Source: Yponomeuta sedellus
Taxonomy: Eukaryota > Arthropoda > Insecta > Lepidoptera > Yponomeutidae
NCBI GenBank assembly: GCA_934045075.1
Contig: OW203727.1
Span: 24,627,311 to 24,691,310 of the forward strand
Reading direction: 5' to 3'
DNA length: 64,000 bases
In this document: piece after piece, positions 55,151-64,000 of the stretch
How the letters are laid out: each line of letters starts with the position of its first letter
How positions within the stretch are numbered: position 1 is the stretch's first letter
Program-made: the position numbers and the translations under genes
Notes under the pieces: generated by a model
Seen by the model: only the letters and a program-made list of their open reading frames with translations
Databases searched by the model: none
Told to the model about the DNA's origin: nothing

Positions 55151-55674
55151 TAGGTACAGGTCTTAAAAAGCAATTGAACCCGTCGCCACCACAATTTCTG
55201 CGCGGAGAGTCCTTCAGACCTCATCTGTACCGATCCATCTAAATGGTGTGGTGAAGAGCAGGGGTCGCAAGACAGTCCCGCGTGTTGTTTGCGCACCTCA
55301 CCTTCATGTTTGCGTGGCGACCCGCACGTCTGCCTTAGTATCCGACATTTTGATCCTTATTGAGTAAAGTTAGCGCTTGATACATTCTTTCCCCCCGTTA
55401 GTGGCAAGGCAAGAAAGGTCTAGATATTTTTTTTTGGAAGTATAATACTTTATTCCCATGACTGGCATGACAAGAATTATTGAATGAATGAATGAATGAT
55501 AGATTTGGATTATCGTCGTCGATATCCGACTATCGTCGGATTACACGACAATCGCTTTGCATTAATGGTTCAATCTTGTGTCACATGGATGGCCGCTTCT
55601 AAAGGCTTCCTTTAAGCCCTAATAAAGATCTACTGGAAGATTTGAATAAATTAAATAATACTCTTGATAACGAC
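55151..55674. other. Unassigned DNA
   Basis: (TGAA)n at 55478-55498. No gene seen. Confidence 0.4.
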
Positions 55675-55736
55675 AAAATAACATCGTCAAGTTATAATTT
55701 AGTTCTACTAAATTATAGCTTGACGATGTTATTTAG
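55675..55736. repeat. Hairpin adjoining a SINE target site
   Basis: Arms AATAACATCGTCAAG + TTATAATTTAGT and complement (one mismatch) around TCT. It ends at the TSD of the next SINE. Confidence 0.85.
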
Positions 55737-55947
55737 GTATTTAAATGAATATACTATTTTTAATGCACTAACCCGTGCTAAGGACAATTTTTAAAAACCT
55801 ATTTAGAGGCTAAAGATTCCACCCATGCCGGGATTCGAACCCGCGACCTCTGGCTAACCGTGCCAACTGAGGTAATGGGCGACTAACCGGCATCAGTGAA
55901 ATTTTGAACCTGTTTACAATATTCTCTGTATTACGTATTTAAATGAA
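55737..55947 (-). mobile_element. SINE family A, simple (not fold-back) copy
   Basis: TSDs GTATTTAAATGAA (55737-55749, 55935-55947). One reversed copy with long tail, T arm, anticodon arm (CTGGCTAACCGTGCC, small deletion after it) and 5' body to ATTCTCTGTATTAC. Useful as the non-inverted reference. Confidence 0.85.
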
Positions 55948-55967
55948 ACTCAACTGATTTAAATATT

Positions 55968-56255
55968 CGTATAAACATAATATTATAATAATATTGGCCT
56001 TTTTGCATCTACTTAATGAGATGATTTATACAGCGTCCAGTGGTATCTTCACTCACACTAGATGGGTGAAGGGACCACTCCGACGCTGTAGTGCCTGGAC
56101 ATGGTTTTATAGATGGTGTAGGCTTGCCCAGCACCTATACCACCCTTACAGCTTAGTCGGCCCAGCCCACAGGAAAGACTAGTCAATACGTGCGGAGCCA
56201 ACCAAGCCGCGGGTTTCCTCACGATGTTTTCCTTCACCGTTAGCGTATAAACATA
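55968..56255 (-). mobile_element. SINE family G, 5' truncated, with TSD
   Basis: TSDs CGTATAAACATA (55968-55979, 56244-56255). Contains GGCCTTTTTGCATCTACTTA, ATTTATACAGCGTCCAGTGG and TTTCCTCACGATGTTTTCC. The tRNA head seen at 16089 is missing. Confidence 0.8.
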
Positions 56256-57677
56256 TGTTTATAAATAAACCACACTGGTGGTGGTGGCAACAAAGTGTGA
56301 TATACTGTCGTCTCTACACTATGTGGCAGCATTTTGTACGGTTTAGAATATGAGCCAACTGACTTTAGTTGTTATGTAATCATATAGGATCAAAACACAG
56401 GATCAACCGGAAAAGAGCCTGCACGCGTGTTTGCTCAGCTAAAATGTTTGCCGTCTGCACTACGCTGACCTACAAACACTTTTAACACTAGTATACTTTT
56501 CCAGTGCAATTTAGCTAGCATTTTTCTACCTCATTAGGACTGAAATAGAATAAAACCGAAGCTTTTATTTCAGCCTAGTATTTAATTATCAATATAATGA
56601 AATCCTTGATATTCAACGGAGATTATATATCTTCTGAGTTCTAATCAGAAATCCTTTTGAGAAATACCTCAGGGATATTCACACTCATATGTAATGAAGT
56701 ATACCTGAAAAAAAAAATGGACTTACTTAATACACGAAATTACTACTTTAGTTCACAAACGTCAATGCTATAAATCCTCAATCCGTGGTGGACACGCGTA
56801 GCAATATACCATACCATTTCTTTCAGAGTAGGTCTGTGCTCCGCAGTAGGACTTAGGTACTTACACTGGAATAGGTTGCTTATATCTTATGCATGTGGCG
56901 ATCAAGGTAGGTAGTACCTTTCTCTCTTTCCTTGAGAGAAAACAAGTGTCCGAGACGTGTCCGACGAAGGGTATAACCGACGGTTATACCCATCATGCTT
57001 CTTAAAGGAAACTGTGTAAAATTCTCTCTGTAAAATTTAAGAACTTAATTCTGCTTATTAGTTTAAACAGCTTTTTTTATTGGACCATTCATATTCCTCT
57101 ATGTAATGATACCTCAATCCATCTAGATTTGGTCCCCTTGGTCGCAAGATATTTTAAACTCATGAAGAGATTAACCCCTTATGTTTTTTAAAACCTTTCT
57201 AACGCTCAATAGGAGCTGCCTCTTGAGCGAGCTATCCACATCTTCGTATTTTGTGTCATTAATGGCTTTTTTGTATCTCGCTCGTAAGTGGCGACAATGA
57301 GCCGTGTTATTATGTTAATGCGGGATCCGCAGCCCTTATAGGTTTATTATACGACACAATTAGCCCCTGTCTTGGGCGTTGACTGAGCGGAGTTTAAGAG
57401 TCCTTTAGGGCTGCTTAGCTGGCGATGATGGGCGCTATCTTTACGACGGTTCGTTTGGAGACCAGTTGGGATTAGGTAGAAATTAGAGCAGCGAGGTTTC
57501 AAGAATTATTATTTTGTCTCATTTTTCTGCTATTAAAAGACCTCAAAACATGATCTTATTGAAATATAGTAGAGTGGCGCTATACGTAGGTACCTACTAG
57601 CAGGTGTTTATTTGCGCTGTTCCTCTTTCAAAACTTACAAACCCTTTGAATCAATCGGATCTCTACCACGTTCTTGT
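56256..57677. other. Unassigned DNA
   Basis: No gene or known repeat. 57280-57480 is GC-richer. Confidence 0.4.
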
Positions 57678-57775
57678 GTAGTTATTTATTAAACGTCTAA
57701 TCTCGATTCCTTTTTATTAATTAGATAAAACGTAATCCACTTATTGCCATTAGATACGTTTAATATATAACTATG
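57678..57775. mobile_element. MITE family K, short copy
   Basis: GTAGTTATTTATTAAACGTC + TAATCTCGATTCC at the left and ATTAGATACGTTTAATATATAACTATG (split at 57750) inverted at the right match the ends of 50797-50938. Confidence 0.6.
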
Positions 57776-58689
57776 TATTTCAAGTCAAATCTAATTAAAT
57801 TATCCCAAATCAAAGTACACTTATATATTCAACAATGACGGTAATTTATTAGGTATACTTAATTGCCTTAATTCCAAAATAATATGTGGCCAGACACTTA
57901 ATGTGCCATTAAAATTTTTATTTAAAATGTTGGGACAAAATGAAAGAAATATAAAACATGATAGAAAGAGGATTGCACCGTTACAGCTGCCAGAAAGAGC
58001 CTCAAGAAGGGTATCCCAGTGTGATCTCATTTCAGCGAGGTCCGTGCCGATATTAAGCATCCTTTATCTCAAAGGTACGCGGGCAGCGACGACATAAAAA
58101 GCCCGGGGCATAAAGCGCGGGATATTACCTAGGCGTTATTACATTCCTACCGCTCAATATGGCCGACTTTTTGCACGGCTCTTTATGACGAGATTGGACT
58201 CTCCACGAGCCTCACGTAGAAGGACTATTGAATGTAAATAGCTCCGCATGTTTTAAAGAGTATTTTCCAGGAGTCGTTGTTCCTTAAAAAAATGGACGAA
58301 AGTGACTTAGACTACTTTTCCGATTGGATTAGATTAAAATGTTGCGCAATTTCTGTCACACTTCGATATCAACCCTTGTATGTCCCCACTACTGGGGCAA
58401 GGGTCTCTCCTACTAATTGTGTATAATCCAGGTTACGTTTAATAGATGAATGTGTAGGTACTATGATTGAAACTGACTGGAAAAGGATGTAATGACTAGA
58501 ATTGGAAAAGTTATATTATGTTAGTTCTGACACTTGGAGACGTTGAAGGAAATATTAAAGAAACAAATATATTGAGCTAATGTGGGTGGAAGGACCGGTA
58601 AGGAGCGTCTCAGACGGATATACTTCGACCAAACAGGGCAGTAGCAAACGGCAAAATAAAGAGTACCTACCCGACACCGAGGTGCGTGC
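57776..58689. other. Unassigned DNA
   Basis: 58366-58412 is a 3' fragment of SINE C (ATCAACCCTTGTATGTCCCC), reverse. No gene seen. Confidence 0.45.
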
Positions 58690-58935
58690 ATCGTCGTCGT
58701 CGTCAGGTTATACTGTCCACTGCTGGATATAGCCCTCCCCGAAAGAGCGCCACGTTGTGCTATCATAGGGGGTGTTGCCCATAATCCCCACGCTGGGCAT
58801 TCGGGTTGGGGATCGCAGTTTGGTGGAATTGTACTGCAGGGGGCGCTGCTGCCCACCCCCCGGTTTGTGTCCCTTAGTCGCCTGTTACGACACCCGCGGG
58901 AAGAATTGGGTTGGTGCTATTCTCTAGGCCGACAC
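58690..58935 (-). mobile_element. RTE-linked repeat (family D), reverse long copy
   Basis: GTCCACTGCTGGATATAGCC, CATAATCCCCACGCTGGGCA, AGGGGGCGCTGCTGCCCACC and CACCCGCGGGAAGAATTGGG: the reverse of 30405-30641. A piece similar to RTE coding ends (GATCGTGGCAAGTGGCAGTC) follows at 59000. Confidence 0.65.
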
Positions 58936-59465
58936 CACACAGCAAGGTGCGTGCATGCAACGACTAATGAATGCCGATGAAGTAAAAGTGATCTGTCAGG
59001 ATCGTGGCAAGTGGCAGTCCCTGGTCACTTATTAACACTATGTTATGTATAGTGATGATTGATTGGGTGTGTATGACTGGGCAATCATATTTTCACTAAG
59101 TGAATTTCAAATAAGATTCTTAATAAATCGGTCACATTTCTCGGAACCCAGACGGTCATATTTAATTTTTCATAAACAACAAAATGATATAGATAAAAAG
59201 CCAAATAATCTGGCAGCGACACCGAAATGGCCGTGTTCACATCAAAACAAATTAGCAACAAAACTGGACGAATAAATAACACGAAAAACGCGAACTGGAG
59301 TTGAGTAAAATATTCGTTAAGCAGTGACGGCATCAAAGTAGCGGAAATTATATTTTATTTCGAAAAACGCGACTAGATAATGGAACCGTAGATCCAGAAG
59401 GCATACTGAAATCAGTGACACTATCAGTATATTATTCTCTAAATATATTAGTTATAACGTGTGCT

Positions 59466-59645
59466 TGATGGAGTCCGCGACTCGGCAAACGTAGTGTAGG
59501 ACGCCCTCCGACCAGGTGGGATAACAATTTGCGAATAACTGCCGGCAGATGCTGGATGCGGCAAGCTGAAGACAGGGCGCTATGGCGCTCATTAGAGGAG
59601 GGCTATGTCTACCAGTGGACTAATATAGCCTGAAGAAGAAGAAGA
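59466..59645 (+). mobile_element. RTE-type LINE 3' end (family D)
   Basis: GGAGTCCGCGACTCGGCAAA, GCCGGCAGATGCTGGATGCG, GGCGCTATGGCGCTCATTAG and the tail AATATAGCCTGAAGAAGAAG: the end of an RTE ORF with its 3' UTR, decayed. Confidence 0.65.
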
Positions 59646-59734
59646 TTTTTAAATTTTAAAACCTAAAGAATATTCTGTTTATATTATATACATTATATGT
59701 AAGAAGGTACAATACAGTACATTCAGTACAGCCC

Positions 59735-60001
59735 GAAGGCAGCGGCTTAACTGCCTTCGGGCCATAGTGTAGGAAAAATAAAGGAAGCGGCATCTTTTCT
59801 CAAGTCATCTCATACGCCGAGGAGCCGACGGTCGATGGTTCAAAGGTTTTCGAGTGGAGACCACAAACTGGCAAACGCAGCATAGGTTCGCTGGACCGAC
59901 CGTCTTAGGCAGATTGCTGGCAGTGGCTGGATGAGCATGGCCCAGGACCGAAAGGAAGTGGCCTACCAGTGGCGGCTGATTGATTCATTGACTGATATTA
60001 A
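59735..60001 (+). mobile_element. RTE LINE coding end with repeat J piece
   Basis: 59800-60001 reads GGAGACCACAAACTGGCAAA, GGCAGTGGCTGGATGAGCAT, GGCCCAGGACCGAAAGGAAG and GTGGCGGCTGATTGATTCA, matching the WRP...WMRMAQDRK...W end of RTE polyproteins, with frameshifts. 59735-59775 carries a repeat J hairpin (CCCGAAGGCAGCGGC / CTGCCTTCGGGC). Confidence 0.6.
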
Positions 60002-60195
60002 TATTTATTACCGATTATTGAATTTACTATCTACCTAAATAAGGTAAATAGGTACTTAATTACTAGTTAAAGAAAAACATCAGTATCAGCCTATGTCCGC
60101 CCACTGCTGAGTGTAGGCTTTTCCAACATGCCATTATTGGTGGTCCTTTACCATCCACTTCCATGAATCCCAGCTGGAAATCGCGAATCATACCT

Positions 60196-60378
60196 CCTAC
60201 TCGGCTACTATCGGATAGAATCGGATATATTCGTGTAATAGAAATATCGATTTCAAAATAGTGAAGGAAAGTTTTATACAGAGCAGGAAGTAGTACCTAT
60301 TACACTCGTGTGCTTTCAACGAAAACCGAAGCCTACTCTAGAGCCCGAGGTATATTCTAAAAGTTAACTAACTGTAAA
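60196..60378. mobile_element. MITE family F, one end truncated
   Basis: CTCGGCTACTATCGGATAGA, TCGTGTAATAGAAATATCG and CCGAGGTATATTCTAAAAGT match 51689-51927 in the opposite orientation. Confidence 0.65.
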
Positions 60379-60391
60379 TACTAAGTAAAAT

Positions 60392-60605
60392 AAACTGTAA
60401 GTACTATTTTTTTTATTTTTAATTCACTAACCCGTGCTAAGGAACAAATTTAAAAACCTATTTAGAGGCTAAAAATTTCACCCATGCCGGGATTCGAACC
60501 CGCAACCTCTGGCTATCCGTACCAGCGCTCTACCAATTGAGCCAATGGGCGACTCACGGCATCAGTATTTTAGCCTCTAAATAGGTTTTTAAAACTGTAA
60601 GTACT
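60392..60605. mobile_element. SINE family A with intact cloverleaf and short fold-back end
   Basis: Exact 14-bp TSDs AAACTGTAAGTACT (60392-60405, 60592-60605). Reversed long tail, then a 72-nt tRNA-like unit at 60479-60550 (minus strand), then a jump to a forward piece TTTTAGCCTCTAAATAGGTT that ends at the T5 run. Confidence 0.85.
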
Positions 60606-61045
60606 TTCTGTGTTAGTTGTTTTGTACCTGCGGATAGGTGTCGCTGTCGAATCGGACGGAAGGAGATAGTCAAGTGCGCCCATTAACCTCGCCTCCGACA
60701 TTTATTAACAGTTTTTGTCGCAATTTCAGGCGCTAAGGCTATTTGTTACTCGCCTTAACATTTCCCACGTGCCCGCTGAAAGAAATCTTTATTTAAGATT
60801 CGGGAGATGGGTGGAAGCAGCTGCGTACGACTGGAAGTAACAATTCTTTCAACTTTCGCCATTTTTATTCAATAACAAATTGCACCTTTCATCGAGCTAT
60901 ATTGGACAGTAAATTATTTATTTTGTATTTATAGATAGGTACTATGGAGGCAGAAACACTTGAAGACCTTAAAGTCTCTGCTGAAGACCATAACAAGCGG
61001 ACATCTTTTTAAGGGCCCATATTCCTAATGAGGGGAAGTTAGCAC

Positions 61046-61158
61046 AAGTATGTACCTGTATTGGTTGAGCGCTGGCACGGATAGCCAGAGGTTGCGGGTT
61101 CGAATCCCGGCATGGGTGAAATTTTTAGCCTCTAAATAGGTTTTTGAAGTATGTACCT
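61046..61158 (+). mobile_element. SINE family A, 5' truncated, short 3' end
   Basis: TSDs AAGTATGTACCT (61046-61057, 61147-61158). Forward from TTGAGCGCTGGCACGGATAG through GGTTCGAATCCCGGCATGGG to AGGTTTTT, without the long tail. Confidence 0.85.
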
Positions 61159-63659
61159 AATTAACCGGTACTCAAGTTCTATACTCGTATCATACTGATG
61201 TAGGTGTACTGATATTGGGGTTATAAGAATATTGAACGTATTTAGTACTTACTACTTCATAAAAAAAAGAATAATAAAGACAGTTACTGGCAACGTAAGA
61301 ACAGTAAATGGTTTTTAATACTTATTTTATATTTTTTCACCTAACACCTTTCCTGGTTGAAAGAGTAACAATGAAATATGTACGAGAAAAGCGCTATTTT
61401 CATAGCTCTTGAGTGTACCTAGACTATTCTACTTACAGCTTTGTAAGAAATAATAAATAAGTAATCATCAAACTATCCGTAACATACGATTTGTCTGATT
61501 ACTTACATACTAGTGAGCTTGTATGTCATTTATTCCAACATAAAACAGTCCTTACATTAATGTACATCTCTCAACACTTGATAAAACTTTCTTTCTTTCT
61601 GTATACACAACCTTCCTGCGTTTATTGGTAACCACTGTTTTAACTTAATATTAAAATATAATATAAATATAAGGGCACATCACGCCGAAAGATTCAGTTC
61701 CCGGGCTCAAGTCCTGCGTGTGACGAAGATAACTCTTTGATCGTAAAGAGATCCGTCGCACAAAGGGCCGCTTTCACCTAGCTAAATCTTTTGATTGCCA
61801 AAGAATCGGGCACACGTCAGACCTCCGTCAGGGCCGGAAAAAGGCCATTCAATATAGCATCGCATGAGCTTTAATTAACAGAGCACCCTGTGCGGTTAAT
61901 AACGGCCTTTCATTACACCCCGTATAATGGCGCGTACAAATATTTTTAATCCGCTCGCTCATACGTCTTCCGCAGTTCATTTCGCCGCGCGGACGTTTTA
62001 TTCGTGTCCACTAGCCGGTGCTCGTTGTTGGAAATTCAACTCTATGTTGGCGCGTTCAAGGCCCGATTCACCAAAAACAGATAGCTGAAACATGTATGCC
62101 GTGAATGAAAATTGAAATAGCCTTTAAAAAAGGAAGGATGTAGGTTGAAAGTGCGATGCAGGAGTCCGATCAATACATCAAGCCGAGTCTGTATAGATGG
62201 ACTTTGATGGAAATTCCTTTTTTGTGTTGCACAAATATTGCTGACGCTTATGGACGGCCAGGTATTTTGAAAGAGTGATTGAGTATTATGTATCTTACAA
62301 GGCTAAATGATGGGTGATTAAAACACCTTTCAATCCATAAATCGTAAGCGTCTAGCATCTCTGTTAAGTTTTGTCTGGCTGCATCGTTACATATAGGTTT
62401 GCTTTATTCTGTTGGTATAAATCACTAGCTTTACAACCACAATCAGCTCTAAATAAATGAATATTTACTTCAAAAACTGTATTTGGGAGAGTTATTTTCT
62501 GGGTTACAAAAATTGTACAGTCGGAATGAGTTGGCGATAGACATGATGTACAGTCGGAATGAGTTGGCGATAGAGCATTTTTATTGTTAAATTAACGAAA
62601 TGGAAGTCTTAAGGATTATAACTCACATCCCTGGTCCCTATCCAATACGTACATGGGAATTATAAGTCATTTGTGCAAGTTTTTTGTTTGGCATTATTCG
62701 CATTGAATTAAAAAAATACATGGTAAAACTCCCCCTCTATCAAAAAGGGGTAGGTAGAGACCAGGGACCGCCATTTGTCACGATCCTGACAGATCACCTT
62801 CGCTTCATCAACATGCATTAGGTAAAAAGAAAAAAATCAATTGTTTAAACGTCAACCCTAGTAGACAGGCTGGTGTAGGTATACGGTCTGGGCTAAATTA
62901 TGATCTCGTTTTATCATGTTCGAGTAGTTGCTAGCAATCACTGGCAAGTTGTCTTTTCAAAAAATAACTAAAAAAATTAAATACGCAATTATATTCCCCA
63001 GATTTTAGTGCAAGGCCTGAGAGCCGCTATCTCCCATGCGACAGCCCCATCAGTAAGAGTTGTCACCGCCACGTGGCTTCATCGTCACAATTAGACCCGG
63101 CATTCACTGCGCAGCCCGTCACAATAAGGCCGACGCTCATCGGTCGCACCGGAAGACGCCACGCGCCGACACGCTCCACTGACCAACCTATTCTAACTAA
63201 TTGCAAGCATTGACGCTGTTGTGTGAGCGGAGATTTACCTTAATCCTGTTTTGAAATGTACCTACTTATCGATCAATCAAATTAAACCTTAACAAACATC
63301 ACACACAAAGAAAACTTCCAGCGTGAAACAGGATCCGAACTTGCGCCTCCAGCATATCGACTTGAAAAATCTATTATACCTACGAGTAGACGACGAAAAT
63401 TTAAATTGGCCCACAAATAAACAGATATTTTTTACCATGTGTAATAAATTCATAATTAGTATTCTTGTACGTGCAAGTACTCTTCGTTAACCTATAGGCA
63501 CACGATACTGAATGGCCGCCATTCGCCTAATATTTGAGCTTTAAGAGTATTTATATACTCTAGTAAATAAACAACAAAATACATTTTTCAAACTGAAATA
63601 TTTGACTACCTAATTGGCCGATTCTCGAATTAAGAATTTTGCAAAGGTAAACACTAAGT
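61159..63659. other. Unassigned DNA
   Basis: GC-richer at 61680-62060. 62775-62815 shares ATCCTGACAGATCACCTTCG with 21222. No gene or RNA recognised. Confidence 0.4.
62514..62575. repeat. Tandem duplication, 34-bp period
   Basis: TGTACAGTCGGAATGAGTTG with GCGATAGA occurs at 62514-62541 and 62548-62575. Confidence 0.9.
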
Positions 63660-64000
63660 ATCGCTCGTCGCCCCAGCTGCCTGAGTGATCTGAAACGATG
63701 ACGAAAGTTAAGCAACACAGGGAGGGTGGATGGCATGGATGGGTGACCATCTATGACTAATGCTAGTAGCATTTTACCGAGCGGTCCTGTGCGTCACAAG
63801 GCACGGTAAGCAGTTGCTACTGGTTGCCGTCGATAAATAGCAGTTGTTAAGCCAAGTCACAGGTCTTACAGTAAGACCAGCCACTAGTCTTGCAAGCCTC
63901 CACTAATCCGGACATTGAACCCGTGGTGGAGTACGGCTTATACCGGACTTGGCCCCGTGGTGGAGTACGGCTTATACCGGACTTGGCCCCGTGGTGGAGT
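63660..64000 (+). mobile_element. 5S-derived SINE (family C, second subfamily) with internal tandem array, cut by window edge
   Basis: Best 5S likeness in the window: GAAAGTTAAGCAACACAGGG (box A) and GGCATGGATGGGTGACC (box C). The 3' part from 63921 repeats a 34-bp unit (CCGTGGTGGAGTACGGCTTA + TACCGGACTTGGCC) at 63921, 63955 and 63989, reaching the edge. Confidence 0.8.

Noticed and set aside
54803..55153. Host gene with 24-residue repeats
   Set aside because: Equally open on the opposite strand, no start context and no domain; treated as a minisatellite.

Overview
The window reads as AT-rich, repeat-dominated nuclear DNA of an insect, most likely a moth or butterfly. The signs are frequent TAGGTACCTACC-type motifs, LINE tails of the AATAAAGAATATTCT(TATCT)n kind, the tail GCAGTGGACTAATATAGCCTGAAGAAG of lepidopteran RTE elements, and an errantivirus with a serine-tRNA type primer site. 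Species is not determinable by eye. I see no intact host protein gene. Every long open frame I could identify belongs to a transposable element.

Layout: 1-2.3 kb, 3' half of a LINE with intact reverse transcriptase, then a MITE remnant. 2.3-19 kb, unassigned DNA with scattered SINEs, LINE tails and hairpin MITEs. 19.6-21.0 kb, three consecutive copies of a tRNA-like SINE, each an inverted (fold-back) dimer inside its own target-site duplication (TSD). 22.9-23.2 kb, a 346-bp near-perfect palindrome. 27.5-28.6, 34.4-42.7 and 47.6-48.5 kb, three Penelope-like copies that keep only the GIY-YIG endonuclease end. The middle copy is split by a 7.46-kb errantivirus (35119-42576) whose two 262-bp LTRs look identical and which carries gag, pol and env. 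Pol has one stop codon inside the reverse transcriptase. 42.8-64 kb, more SINEs, MITEs and hairpins, a GC-rich E-box cluster near 46.5 kb and a 72-bp minisatellite near 55 kb.

Five repeat systems dominate. (A) A tRNA-like SINE with a 72-nt cloverleaf, often fold-back. (B) and (G) Two other tRNA-derived SINEs. (C) A SINE whose head resembles 5S rRNA. (D/H/I) 3' tails of LINEs that probably supply the machinery for these SINEs. The order of insertion is readable at 34.4-42.7 kb: Penelope-like copy first, errantivirus later. The most unusual observations are the fold-back SINE family with a fixed end-point rule, the inverted-repeat-bounded endonuclease-only Penelope-like units, and a possible spliced env leader in the errantivirus.
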